From contig DOTG01000033.1 of the NCBI GenBank assembly GCA_003512955.1, forward strand, positions 1-64,000: 64,000 nucleotides of DNA, written 5' to 3'. This document shows positions 1 through 8,603 of the stretch, one piece after another. The DNA is from Marinilabiliales bacterium. Lineage in GTDB: Bacteria; Bacteroidota; Bacteroidia; Bacteroidales; SZUA-534. How positions within the stretch are numbered: the first letter of the stretch is position 1; each line of letters starts with the position of its first letter. A model generated the notes under the pieces. It was not told where the DNA came from. It searched no databases and was given only the letters and a program-made list of their open reading frames with translations. A program made the translations under genes and the position numbers.

Positions 1-85
1 GGGTTGTATCAACCAGTGATCCAAATTCAAAAGGAAAAAGCTCAAGCTGGTTTTGATGGTCTGGTTTGAATTTCGCAATGGCCAT
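1..85 (-). mobile_element. N-terminus of an IS1182-like transposase, cut by the window edge
   Basis: Read leftward from the ATG at 85, the sequence encodes 28 residues starting MAIAKFKPDHQNQLELFPFE and running off the left edge in frame. The opening (basic KFKP, then QNQ and an aromatic/proline stretch) resembles the start of IS1182-family DDE transposases. It was missed as an ORF because only 85 bases are present. Whether the element is intact cannot be seen, and no terminal inverted repeat was identified between 86 and 199. The assignment rests on recall of the family N-terminus. Confidence 0.55.
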
Positions 86-194
86 TGCTATACTGATTTG
101 GTTTATTAAAAATACAACTTAATAACCTATATATCAATACTATCCTTATATTTTAGCACCTGTTTTTTAAACAGATAATTGTTGATAACTGAAC

Positions 195-240
195 CAAAAA
201 GGCTGCCTATTTAAGACCTATTGGTCTTTTTAGACAGCCT
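195..240 (-). terminator. Rho-independent terminator after the binding-protein gene
   Basis: An imperfect stem runs from AGGCTG at 200 to CAGCCT at 240, with a near-perfect inner part AAGACC-TATT-GGTCTT. On the minus strand it is followed by TTTTTGGTTC. It lies 15 bases beyond the stop of the leftward gene ending at 255, which it should terminate. Confidence 0.75.
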
Positions 241-254
241 CTTTGTTTCCTGTT

Positions 255-1331
255 TTATGGATTGGTTACCGCTCCGTTTGCCAAGGGTTCCTCCAAATAA
301 CAAGATGAAAAATCGAGATATCCTTGCGGGTTTAAATATAATCCTTGAAGATTTGACCTGACAAAACTGATTTTAATCCGGTTGTTAAAATCTGTGGTTT
401 GCTTCATGATAAATGTTGGAGGATTGCTTTTAAACTTTTCAATGTTCTTTTCTAAAAATGGGGAAATGTATTCTTCATTCACATTTAAAACCAAATGAAG
501 CATTCCTGTTTCAAAAAGTTGAAGCTCCCTAGGAGGTGAAGTAAAGAAGGATACAACAATGGTGTCAATAAATGGGAGTTTTTCATTGTTTTTGTTTTTT
601 TCAAAATAATTTAAGTTTGCTTCCAAAGTAATGGCCGGTCCTTTAATTTTATTGTACTTAAATTTATATGAGCCAGAACCTACGGTATTTCTAAATCCAT
701 AAGCTTCAAAGGCCTCCTTGGGAAACACCAGACTGTTTGTCCCTGCCAAAAAACGTGTAAAGAGTTCATCGGCAGCTACAAGATGAAATTCAATAACGGA
801 ATCATTAATAACTGATATTCCAGAAATTGGAATCACGCTTTTCGAAAAATTATCTAATGAAATTGCTTCGGCTCCGACAATATTTTTAACCTGCTTCGAT
901 AACTCGTGTTGGCTAAGTAAATGCAAATGACAAATCTGCTCAATGCTGTATTTTACATCAGTTGCCACAATTTTCCGCCCTTTCCCTTCCGGAAAACAGG
1001 CATCGTCATGAAAACACGCCTGGGTGTTCATCTCAAAACGATAACTCAACCCGTTGTTGGCGGTGGTCCATTTTTTAGCAAGGGCTGGTTCTGGCTCGAG
1101 TGTACGGGTATTATATTTTAGTAACCCGGTATAAACGTGAGAAATAATCAGGTGCTCACTTGCTTTTAAAACCTGCCCGGGAAATATAATATCTGGAATG
1201 TCAGAAGCATTGACCCTGAGGGTCCCTCCATATTTTTTCCCTCTGTCATCGGTATTTGTCCGGTTACATGCCGTAAAGGATATAAGAAAAAAAGAGAGTA
1301 TGATGGGGACTATAAAAACATTTTTTTTCAT
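255..1331 (-). CDS. Oligopeptide-binding-like lipoprotein (SBP family 5), apparently lacking one lobe
   Basis: 358 residues. It starts with a lipoprotein signal (SFTAC lipobox), followed by YGGTLRV and an N-lobe typical of peptide/nickel-binding proteins of ABC importers (SBP_bac_5). Family members usually have 480-550 residues. Here the N-lobe runs to about residue 290 and then passes almost directly into a normal-looking family ending (GLYLNPQGYLDF). The usual second lobe, about 150-200 residues, is missing. No permease or ATPase genes adjoin it. It may be a degenerate peptide-binding protein or one repurposed as a surface lipoprotein. The frame is intact, so it is not called a pseudogene. 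The start is the ATG at 1331. Confidence 0.7.
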   Translation of the reverse strand: MKKNVFIVPIILSFFLISFTACNRTNTDDRGKKYGGTLRVNASDIPDIIFPGQVLKASEHLIISHVYTGLLKYNTRTLEPEPALAKKWTTANNGLSYRFEMNTQACFHDDACFPEGKGRKIVATDVKYSIEQICHLHLLSQHELSKQVKNIVGAEAISLDNFSKSVIPISGISVINDSVIEFHLVAADELFTRFLAGTNSLVFPKEAFEAYGFRNTVGSGSYKFKYNKIKGPAITLEANLNYFEKNKNNEKLPFIDTIVVSFFTSPPRELQLFETGMLHLVLNVNEEYISPFLEKNIEKFKSNPPTFIMKQTTDFNNRIKISFVRSNLQGLYLNPQGYLDFSSCYLEEPLANGAVTNP

Positions 1332-1462
1332 GATTCTCGCATTTCGATTTGCACACTAAGTTAATAAACATCTCACAAATTGCGAACTGTTATAAAAAGT
1401 CTTAACAATAATTAATGGCCGGCAATTGTGTTTTTCTCATATTCAGCTTTTAAGGAGCCGCA

Positions 1463-3415
1463 TTATCTCTTCAGAACTATCCGCTCGCCCAAAAGCTTCG
1501 AAATGGCCATCTTATAATGAGTATAATCCATATATTTTTCGTGTAATGCAGCCAATTCCGCTTCTTTATCGTTTTGGTTTTCGATGGTTTTCAATTCGTT
1601 TTCAAGGTTTTGCAAAATAGCCATCACCAACTCATACTTATATCCCGAAATGGCACTGTCAATCACGTGCTTTAGATTGTCAGCTTCGGTAGAAATGTAG
1701 GTCCCCTTTTTGCTCCAAAGCTTGCTTACCAAATATTCCTGAGCCAACAAGTCGGAGGCTTCTTTTGAAATAATCGTGTTTTCATGCTGGGTAAAATAAC
1801 TGGCCGTTAACAAATTCCCCTGAATAAAGTGATGGCGGAATTCTTCAAAAATCAGTTTGTAAACCGGGGATTGGATTTCAATCTCATCCTCCATTTCCCG
1901 GAAAATATAGCCCGCCGCGGTTATTGTTTCTTCCGGATGTTCATCATTTGGTGCAATGGTGTAGAGGGTGGTATCGGAATAAACCAGTAACAGCCTTGCA
2001 ATTTCTTTATCGAACAGTTCAAATTTGTTTGACGACGGAAGCTGATAGGTAAGTGCTTCTCCTGCCGGGATGGTGGGTGTGTTCTGCTCACGCTTCCAAC
2101 TTTGTTCCCGCTTTTTAAACAGGGCTTTATTTACCTCCGAATGGATGATTTTTTCATCCACGTCCATCAACCCGGCGCACTCTTTAATATATAAAGCCCG
2201 TGTAATTGAATCGGGAATAACCGTAATGGTGCGGACAATGTCCGAAATCAAGTTCGATTTTTTAACCGGGTCCCCTTGAACATCTCCCAACAAAAGCCTG
2301 GTTTTAAAGAGGATAAAATCCGATTCGTTCGATTTGATAAAATCATAAAATTCTGTCGCGCTGTGCTTGTGTGCAAACGAATCGGGATCTTCGTTATCGG
2401 GCAATAAAACAACTTTAACGTTCATTCCCTCCTCCAGCACCAAATCAATCCCCCGGAGAGCGGCTTTAATCCCCGCGGCATCACCATCGTAAAGCACCGT
2501 TACGTTTGGTGTAAACCTACGCATGAGCCGTATCTGATCCACTGTAAGCGCGGTTCCCGAAGAGGCAACCACATTCTCAATGCCTGCCTGGTGCATGCTC
2601 ATCACGTCGGTATAGCCCTCGACCAAATAAACCCGATCGTTTTGCACAATCGCTTTTTTGGCAAAATACAACCCGTAAAGGTTCTTGCTTTTATGATATA
2701 TTTCCGATTCGGGAGAATTCAGGTATTTGGCCAGGTTTTTATCGGTCCGGAGAGTTCTTCCACCAAAACCGACCACGCGCCCCATCAAGTTGTGAATGGG
2801 AAACATGACCCGTTCGTTGAACCGATCGTAATAAGTCCCATCGTCCCGCTTGATGGTTAACCCTGTATCGATCAGGTATTTTTCTTTATATCCTTTTTGG
2901 ATGGCAAGTAGGGAAAAAGCGTCTTTTGTTTTTCGACAATAACCCAATTCAAATTTTTTTATAATCGGGTCGGTAAAACCTCTTTCTTTAAAATATTTTA
3001 AACCCACGCTTCTCCCCTCTTCTGTTTCGAGTAGGTTATGGACAAATTGCGATTGAGCAAAAGTGTTCACTATCAGCATGCTTTCCCGGGCATCTTTTTG
3101 CTCCTTTTCTTCTGCCGATTCCTCCTTTTCAACAACCTCGATATGGTATTTTTTGGCAAGCCATTTCAATGTTTCTACATACGTGAGCTGCTCGTGTTCC
3201 ATTATAAAGTTAACCGAGTTGCCCCCTTTTCCGCATCCAAAACATTTGAAGATGCCTTTGGCCGGGGAAACAGTAAACGATGGGGTTTTTTCATTATGAA
3301 ACGGGCAGTTGCCCAAATAATTGACCCCCCTTTTTTTAAGATGCACAAAATCAGAAACCACCTCAACAATGTCGGCAGCATTAAATATTTTATCAATGGT
3401 TTCTTTGTCAATCAT
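1463..3415 (-). CDS. dnaG: DNA primase DnaG
   Basis: 650 residues from the ATG at 3415. A longer open frame extends upstream, but family N-termini begin at MIDKETIDKIF. It synthesises RNA primers at the replication fork. The CHC2 zinc finger is visible (C37, H40, C58, C61; CPFHNEKTPSF then KCFGCG). It is followed by the catalytic core with the TOPRIM motifs LVEGYTDV and DGDAAG, and a helical C-terminal region expected to bind the DnaB helicase. Length and domain order are normal. It is divergent from the PrsW-type gene at 3553. Confidence 0.97.
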   Translation of the reverse strand: MIDKETIDKIFNAADIVEVVSDFVHLKKRGVNYLGNCPFHNEKTPSFTVSPAKGIFKCFGCGKGGNSVNFIMEHEQLTYVETLKWLAKKYHIEVVEKEESAEEKEQKDARESMLIVNTFAQSQFVHNLLETEEGRSVGLKYFKERGFTDPIIKKFELGYCRKTKDAFSLLAIQKGYKEKYLIDTGLTIKRDDGTYYDRFNERVMFPIHNLMGRVVGFGGRTLRTDKNLAKYLNSPESEIYHKSKNLYGLYFAKKAIVQNDRVYLVEGYTDVMSMHQAGIENVVASSGTALTVDQIRLMRRFTPNVTVLYDGDAAGIKAALRGIDLVLEEGMNVKVVLLPDNEDPDSFAHKHSATEFYDFIKSNESDFILFKTRLLLGDVQGDPVKKSNLISDIVRTITVIPDSITRALYIKECAGLMDVDEKIIHSEVNKALFKKREQSWKREQNTPTIPAGEALTYQLPSSNKFELFDKEIARLLLVYSDTTLYTIAPNDEHPEETITAAGYIFREMEDEIEIQSPVYKLIFEEFRHHFIQGNLLTASYFTQHENTIISKEASDLLAQEYLVSKLWSKKGTYISTEADNLKHVIDSAISGYKYELVMAILQNLENELKTIENQNDKEAELAALHEKYMDYTHYKMAISKLLGERIVLKR

Positions 3416-3494
3416 TATAAATCTATAAATTAGGATGTTAAAACTCAATGCGTTGGAAAGTTTTCCGGAGTGAAAGTACAAATATTCCTGTTTT

Positions 3495-3527
3495 TTTGGA
3501 AACAAAATAGCTTTTCGTTTAGATTTG
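3495..3527 (+). promoter_or_regulatory. Bacteroidota-type promoter for the PrsW-like gene
   Basis: TTTG (3495-3498), 21 bases, then TAGATTTG (3520-3527). This matches the Bacteroidota -33 TTTG / -7 TAnnTTTG pattern with good spacing. The ATG lies 25 bases after the -7 box, giving a short leader. Confidence 0.6.
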
Positions 3528-3552
3528 TACTACACATGAAACCGATTCTGAT

Positions 3553-4239
3553 ATGAACCTACTTTTATTGTCCCTCACTCCTGTTTGTATCATATTGATA
3601 TACATTTACTACCGCGATAAATATGAAAAAGAACCTTTCCATTTATTGTTCGAGGGATTGGTGGCCGGCGGGGTGATGGTTTTTCCAATCCTGTATTTTG
3701 AACAACTGATTCAAAACCTAGGCTCCGCATTTACCGGGCTTGGGTTAGCTTTTTGGAGTGCCTTTATGGTTGCTGCTTTGGTGGAGGAGTTTTTTAAGTT
3801 TTTGGCCGTTTATTTTTTACTTTGGAAAAACCCTAATTTTAACGAGGAGTTTGATGGTATCGTGTATGCTGTTTTTGTATCACTTGGGTTTGCCATGATA
3901 GAAAATATTTTTTATGTCTTCACGAACGAAAGCGGTTATCAAGTGGGTTTGATGCGTGCATTTACCGCCGTTCCTGCCCATGCCATGTTTGGAGTGATGA
4001 TGGGTTACCGGTTGGGGTTGGCAAAATTTGTTCCAAGCAAGAGGGGCCGGTTTTTGCTTGCATCATTCTTTGTTCCATTTGTGTTTCACGGCCTGTACGA
4101 TTTCATTTTAATGAGCCACCGTCCGTTTCTGCTTTTCTTTTTCTTGCCGTTGGTAATGTATCTGCTTTGGAGAAGTTTGAAGCGGATGTCGGAGATTGTA
4201 AAAAAGTCAAGTTTTAACCCGGAAAACCTTTCAAAATAG
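3553..4239 (+). CDS. PrsW-family intramembrane protease
   Basis: 228 residues with about seven hydrophobic segments. The family's conserved acidic motif EEFFK (E78, E79) sits in a membrane segment. Later motifs are FAMIENIFY, the histidine in AHAMFG and FHGLYDF, which together mark PrsW-type metal-dependent membrane proteases of the CAAX-protease clan. In Bacillus PrsW cleaves an anti-sigma factor. No sigma/anti-sigma pair lies beside it here, so the target is unknown. It has its own promoter and a bidirectional terminator behind it. Confidence 0.85.
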   Translation: MNLLLLSLTPVCIILIYIYYRDKYEKEPFHLLFEGLVAGGVMVFPILYFEQLIQNLGSAFTGLGLAFWSAFMVAALVEEFFKFLAVYFLLWKNPNFNEEFDGIVYAVFVSLGFAMIENIFYVFTNESGYQVGLMRAFTAVPAHAMFGVMMGYRLGLAKFVPSKRGRFLLASFFVPFVFHGLYDFILMSHRPFLLFFFLPLVMYLLWRSLKRMSEIVKKSSFNPENLSK

Positions 4240-4249
4240 TCAACAAAAT

Positions 4250-4286
4250 AAAAAGGCGGACTCAAATTAATGAACCCGCCCTTTTT
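4250..4286. terminator. Bidirectional terminator between convergent genes
   Basis: AAAAAGGCGG (4250-4259) pairs with CCGCC-CTTTTT (4276-4286) with one bulged base and a 16-base loop. A-tract and T-tract flanks give a U-run on either strand. It separates the rightward PrsW gene (end 4239) from the leftward kelch gene (end 4307). Confidence 0.8.
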
Positions 4287-4306
4287 GAATATCTATTTAT
4301 AAACAA

Positions 4307-5302
4307 TTAATTATCTTCATCATATTCGGCTGCTGGGTCAAAAACCCAGAAATCGTCGAAACTGTACGATGCATTTTTACCAGTTCCAACATATCCTTTG
4401 TTTTCATAAACAAACGAAATAGCATCTTGGCGGGCATAACCTTCAAAACCAGTAACCTCTTCCCATAAATCTGTAGAAGGATCGTATTTCCAGAAATTGC
4501 TTTGAACCCCCGATTTATAGCCTGTTCCCACATAACCATACCCATTAATGACAAATGCCACAGCATTCGAACGGATCACACTGTATGAGTCATCCACATC
4601 TAAATCGGCTAAGTCGTCCCATTCTCCAGCAACAGGATCAAAAACATAAAAATCTTCTTTGTAACTGCCATTGTTTACCCCCGTTCCAAAATAGGCTTTT
4701 TTATTTATAACAAATGCAATAGCATCGTGCCTTTTATAACCATCATAGGTTTTTATTTCAGTCCAGGCATTTGTAACCGGGCTGTATTTCCAAAAATCGT
4801 TTTTATCACCATCATCGCTGTACCCAGTTCCTACATAGCCTAAAGAGTCGATACTGAAACTAACTGCACCCCATCTTGAAGCGCCACCAAAATCGGCAAT
4901 CCTAGTCCATTGTTCCTCGGCAGTTGGGTCAAATTTCCAAAAATCATTCAATTTATTTTCACCGTCAAAGCCTGTTCCAACAAATCCATTCCCATTGACA
5001 GCAAAACCAACAGCATCACGACGGGCAACACCCGGAAAGTCATCCATTTGAGTCCATTGTTTTGTTTGTGGGTCGTATTGCCATGTATCGTTATAAAAAT
5101 CGCCTTCCTCATAATTATAACCCCCCACTAAATAAGTTTTTCCATCGATTTCAAAATAAGCCACTTGACCACGAGGAGCTCCTTTAAAAACGGTACCTTC
5201 AACCCAATCACCCATAAGAGTTGTTTCATCGTCACCACCACAACTCACTAAAAATAATGCAATAAAAAAAGTTGCAATTTTAAAAAAATTGTTCTTTAAC
5301 AT
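4307..5302 (-). CDS. Kelch-repeat lipoprotein
   Basis: 331 residues from the ATG at 5302. An upstream TTG at 5326 is in frame but would spoil the short lipoprotein leader (MLKNNFFKI...LFLVSCGG). At least five repeats of about 48 residues follow, each with 'A(F/V)..NG.GYVGTG....' and '(D/N)DFW.(Y/F)DP....W', the kelch signature of a beta-propeller. It is expected on the cell surface, binding protein or glycan ligands. No enzymatic residues are evident. It ends in a short acidic tail. Confidence 0.85.
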   Translation of the reverse strand: MLKNNFFKIATFFIALFLVSCGGDDETTLMGDWVEGTVFKGAPRGQVAYFEIDGKTYLVGGYNYEEGDFYNDTWQYDPQTKQWTQMDDFPGVARRDAVGFAVNGNGFVGTGFDGENKLNDFWKFDPTAEEQWTRIADFGGASRWGAVSFSIDSLGYVGTGYSDDGDKNDFWKYSPVTNAWTEIKTYDGYKRHDAIAFVINKKAYFGTGVNNGSYKEDFYVFDPVAGEWDDLADLDVDDSYSVIRSNAVAFVINGYGYVGTGYKSGVQSNFWKYDPSTDLWEEVTGFEGYARQDAISFVYENKGYVGTGKNASYSFDDFWVFDPAAEYDEDN

Positions 5303-5323
5303 AAATTTAAGTGTTTTAATGTC

Positions 5324-5331
5324 CAAAAATA
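5324..5331 (-). promoter_or_regulatory. -7 element upstream of the kelch gene
   Basis: On the minus strand the bases read TATTTTTG, matching TAnnTTTG, 22 bases before the ATG at 5302. No convincing -33 TTTG was found at 19-21 bases spacing. Confidence 0.4.
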
Positions 5332-5376
5332 TGCTTTCTGAAAATATTATTCATAATAAAATCTATAAAAAACGAA

Positions 5377-5473
5377 TATTTATCTACCAAAGCACATGTG
5401 TTTTTAAAAAAACGAATATACAGGAAAAAATAATGTATCAAACACCCAAAATATTTTTATTGGTAGATAAATA
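5377..5473. repeat. Perfect 14-bp inverted repeat in the divergent intergenic region
   Basis: TATTTATCTACCAA (5377-5390) and its exact complement TTGGTAGATAAATA (5460-5473) are 69 bases apart, between the divergent kelch and DUF4270 genes. The core TTGGTAGAT recurs twice at 9162-9192, so these are likely protein-binding sites rather than a transcript stem. Confidence 0.6.
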
Positions 5474-5502
5474 CAAAAGTTTAATAGATTTTAGTTTTAA
5501 GT

Positions 5503-5521
5503 AATAGGAACAAATCCTATT
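5503..5521. promoter_or_regulatory. Short perfect palindrome upstream of the DUF4270 gene
   Basis: AATAGGA-ACAAA-TCCTATT, 7-bp arms with a 5-base spacer, 31 bases before the ATG at 5553. It could be an operator or a weak hairpin in the leader. No regulator is identified. Confidence 0.4.
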
Positions 5522-5552
5522 TTAGCAGCCTTAAAGTTTTGAAATTAAATAT

Positions 5553-6884
5553 ATGTGTAAAAAAATTCATGTTTTTCTTTTTTTAAGCCTCCTAACCATT
5601 GTGTCATGTAACGACAGTTCGGAAGTTTTCAATATTGGTGAGGAATTTACCAATAATGATTCAAAAATAACTTATGTCGATACCATTACTGTCCAAGCCA
5701 GCACTATTTTGATTGATAGTTTTACCACATCAGATTATAATAAGGTTTTTTTTGGGTATAATAACGATCCCATTTTAGGAAAAACCCTGGCAGAATCGTA
5801 TGTGGTTTTTGAGAGTGCAAATTCACTCCCGGATATTGACAGCCGTTCCACATTTGATAGTTTAGTCATATTTATGAAACAGAATGGCGATTATCTTGGT
5901 GATACATCCATTGTTAAGGAATTTAATGTGTACAGGATTACGGAGGATATTGAATATGGTGATAATGCGTCCGCCTTTTATAATATTGATTCGTTTGCCC
6001 GTGAAGAAACCCCATTGGCAACAAAAAGATTTATTCCCCGCCCCCTCCGAAACGATTCGATTACCATTAAATTACCCGATGAATTAGGAGAACTTTGGTA
6101 CAACTGGATTGATACGAGTGCCAATTCTCCTCTTGACACCAATTCTCAGTTTTTAGATTACTTTAAAGGGGTTGTTTTTGTTCCGGTTACAACAGACGAA
6201 AGCTGGTTAACTTCATTTAACGGGTATAATTCAAGCAGTTCAAAACTTCAAATTGAATTACGCCTTTATTATTCGAAACACGATGTGGAGGAAAATACCT
6301 ATTTTTCATTTACACCCCGCGAAAATTATATCTTCACCCATTTTTCCATCGACCGTTCAGGAACAGTTTCTTCGGTTTTGGATACAGAAGGATTAAAAAT
6401 CCCTTCAACTTTAACTGATAACAAGGTTTTTATGCAGGCGGGTTCTGGTGTGGGAATTAAAATTGAGATTCCACAAGTGGAATATATGTATGATTTTGGT
6501 TCGAATATTACGGTCCTTGATGCAAAATTGATTATGCGGCCCTCAAAAGGTACCTATTCGTTATCTAGTTTACTTCCATCAAAATTATCGGTTCTTTGGA
6601 CAGATAAAATGAACCGAAATTTAGGTGATTTTATTGATGTTGATGGTGAAACGGTTATTACGGGCACTAAAATGTTTGATGATTTAGATGACGAACCCTA
6701 TTATTCTTTTTCCATTTTAAATTTTGTTTTAACAAAAATGGCTACGGAATCAACAAGTTACAACACATTGATGTTTTACCTGCCCGATGAAAGTAATGCC
6801 ACCTCGTTTGATAAACTTATTATCGATGACCAGTCGGCTTCAAATAATTCGTTTGAACTTCAGATATATTACTACACCTATTAA
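5553..6884 (+). CDS. DUF4270 lipoprotein
   Basis: 443 residues with a lipoprotein leader (LTIVSCND) followed by the pattern of DUF4270 proteins: early 'VDTITVQAST', then 'GYNNDPILGKTLAESYVVFE', and an all-beta body ending in a Tyr-rich strand (LQIYYYTY). The family is common in Bacteroidota, surface or periplasmic, and of unknown function. Its stop overlaps a possible ATG of the next gene (TAATG at 6882-6886), so the two are probably coupled. Confidence 0.8.
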   Translation: MCKKIHVFLFLSLLTIVSCNDSSEVFNIGEEFTNNDSKITYVDTITVQASTILIDSFTTSDYNKVFFGYNNDPILGKTLAESYVVFESANSLPDIDSRSTFDSLVIFMKQNGDYLGDTSIVKEFNVYRITEDIEYGDNASAFYNIDSFAREETPLATKRFIPRPLRNDSITIKLPDELGELWYNWIDTSANSPLDTNSQFLDYFKGVVFVPVTTDESWLTSFNGYNSSSSKLQIELRLYYSKHDVEENTYFSFTPRENYIFTHFSIDRSGTVSSVLDTEGLKIPSTLTDNKVFMQAGSGVGIKIEIPQVEYMYDFGSNITVLDAKLIMRPSKGTYSLSSLLPSKLSVLWTDKMNRNLGDFIDVDGETVITGTKMFDDLDDEPYYSFSILNFVLTKMATESTSYNTLMFYLPDESNATSFDKLIIDDQSASNNSFELQIYYYTY

Positions 6885-6907
6885 TGTTTTATAATTTACC
6901 TTGCACA

Positions 6908-8170
6908 ATGAAGATCCATTTGTCGAAAAAAATATTCCCTTTTTTAACAGTCCTTTTTCTCTCTGTTTCTCTTACCACAAATGCTCAAAACAATACCATT
7001 TCACCCTATTCAAAACTAGGCCTTGGTGAAATTGACGGCTCCGGTTTTGGCAGAAACGCGGCCATGGGGGGAACCGGGCTCGCACTCCGTTCCAATTTAG
7101 GGCTCAATAGCATCAACCCGGCTTCGCTCACTTCGCTTGACAGTTTAGCCGTTATTATGGAGACCGGCATACACGGCGATTATACCCAACTTGAAACGGC
7201 ATCCCAATCGGGAGCTAAAGCCAACGCAAATTTTTCATATCTGGCCATGGGTTTTGCCGCGAGTAGCAGATGGTTCCTGTCTATTGGAATAAATCCCTAT
7301 AGCAGCGTGGGTTATCATATTCAAACAACTTCCCCGGTTTCGGGTTCAACAAATACCTATTTAAATGATATTGAGGGAAGCGGGGGGTTAAGTTGTGCTT
7401 ATATTTCGAATGCTTTTAAACTATCCAAAAACATTTCGGTTGGTATTAAAACCTCCGTTTTGTTCGGCCCTAAAAAAGAGGTTCAATATTATTCTTTGAC
7501 TGGCAACGACAATTTCTATATTTATAAAGAAGAATATTTTAAATTCTCCGGCATCCGTTTCGATTTTGGCTACCAACAAATTTTCCCTCTTGCAAATAAA
7601 AGCAACATTGTTTTTGGTTTTAATGCAAATGCTCCCGGTTACTTGAAAAATAAGTATTCGATAAAAGAATCAAAAGTATTTACTGGCTCTGGTAGCACAA
7701 CAACCTTACAAGACGAAGAAGATGTTTTGAAAAGAGTTTATTTCCCGGCAAATTTTGGAACCGGATTAGCTTTTAATTTTAGAGAAACATTCTTGGTAAC
7801 TGCCGATTATACTTTCGATCAGTCTTCGCAATTCTCGTTAGAAGATACCTATTCCGACTTTGTGGATAACCATATTTTTGCTTTTGGAACAGAATTGCAA
7901 CCAAAAGTGAAGGGTTTTGCCAAAAGCTTTATCTATCGGGGAGGGTTGAATTATCAAACCGGTTACTTACAAATTGACAACCAAACGCTGAACAGTATTG
8001 GGGTTACTGCCGGATTTGGTTTTCAGATCCGAGCCATCCGGTTCAATCTTTATGCCGAGCACAGTTGGATGGGAACAACCAAAAATCAACTTATAAAAGA
8101 ACGCTTTACCCGTGTGGGGCTGAACCTTTCGTTGATGGATTTTTGGTTCCAAAAAAGGAAATTCAATTAA
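6908..8170 (+). CDS. Outer-membrane beta-barrel protein next to DUF4270
   Basis: 420 residues from the ATG at 6908, which gives a clean signal peptide (MKIHLSKKIFPFLTVLF... ending in NAQ). The in-frame ATG at 6884, overlapping the previous stop, would add eight residues. The mature start 'ISPYSKLGLGEI...NAAMGGTGLALR' and long runs of alternating hydrophobic residues resemble FadL-like/hypothetical barrels of Bacteroidota. The C-terminal strands end with an aromatic-rich segment. Function is unknown. Pairing with a DUF4270 lipoprotein suggests one surface complex. Confidence 0.7.
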   Translation: MKIHLSKKIFPFLTVLFLSVSLTTNAQNNTISPYSKLGLGEIDGSGFGRNAAMGGTGLALRSNLGLNSINPASLTSLDSLAVIMETGIHGDYTQLETASQSGAKANANFSYLAMGFAASSRWFLSIGINPYSSVGYHIQTTSPVSGSTNTYLNDIEGSGGLSCAYISNAFKLSKNISVGIKTSVLFGPKKEVQYYSLTGNDNFYIYKEEYFKFSGIRFDFGYQQIFPLANKSNIVFGFNANAPGYLKNKYSIKESKVFTGSGSTTTLQDEEDVLKRVYFPANFGTGLAFNFRETFLVTADYTFDQSSQFSLEDTYSDFVDNHIFAFGTELQPKVKGFAKSFIYRGGLNYQTGYLQIDNQTLNSIGVTAGFGFQIRAIRFNLYAEHSWMGTTKNQLIKERFTRVGLNLSLMDFWFQKRKFN

Positions 8171-8202
8171 TCTGCATTAAACACAAACAGGCAATCATAT
8201 TT

Positions 8203-8230
8203 AAGCCATGCTTTTTTGCATGGCTTTTTA
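8203..8230 (+). terminator. Terminator after the outer-membrane protein gene
   Basis: AAGCCATGC-TTTTTT-GCATGGCTT is a perfect 9-bp stem followed by TTTA, 32 bases after the stop at 8170. Confidence 0.85.
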
Positions 8231-8276
8231 GTTGTATTTTTATATTTCCGAAGTTAAACTCTTGGAATCGGGAAAT

Positions 8277-8585
8277 ATGGAAAAAATTATCGCGGGAAAA
8301 ATTATCAACATGACAGAAGATGGTTATTTGATAAAAAGCAGTGAATGGACTATTGATGTTGCCCGTGAACTGGCTCACGAAGAGGGTCTTTTACTTTTGC
8401 CAGAACACTTCAGGGTTATAGAGTTCCTCCGCCATTTACATACTTCGAATCAAAATATTACCCTCCGTCAGATTAGTAAATCGAATGTGGCTGATATTAA
8501 AACTCTCTATGAATTGTTTCCAGGAGCCCCATTAAAAAAAGCAGCCCGCATAGCAGGGATTCCAAAACCTACAAGTTGTGTTTAA
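8277..8585 (+). CDS. DsrC/TusE-family sulfur carrier, single-cysteine type
   Basis: 102 residues from the ATG at 8277. The longer frame upstream crosses the terminator and is not used. The C-terminal arm LFPGAPLKKAARIAGIPKPT-SCV is the DsrC signature. The penultimate cysteine C101 (CysA) is present. The second DsrC cysteine, 11 residues earlier, is replaced by Ala90, as in TusE-type members. By family knowledge these carry persulfide from a partner such as TusBCD or DsrEFH. It is followed 18 bases later by a DsrE2-like gene, so the pair is likely co-transcribed. No sulfite reductase genes are visible, so dissimilatory sulfur metabolism is not implied. Confidence 0.85.
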   Translation: MEKIIAGKIINMTEDGYLIKSSEWTIDVARELAHEEGLLLLPEHFRVIEFLRHLHTSNQNITLRQISKSNVADIKTLYELFPGAPLKKAARIAGIPKPTSCV

Positions 8586-8603
8586 TCTAAAATCGCCGCC
8601 TCC

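Noticed and set aside
3038..3433. 131-residue frame opposite dnaG
   Set aside because: It is antisense to the conserved zinc-finger coding part of dnaG and has no independent support.
5289..5504. 71-residue frame on the plus strand between kelch and DUF4270 genes
   Set aside because: It overlaps the kelch start, is rich in Ile/Lys/Asn as expected from AT-rich DNA, and contains the inverted repeat. No family or leader seen.
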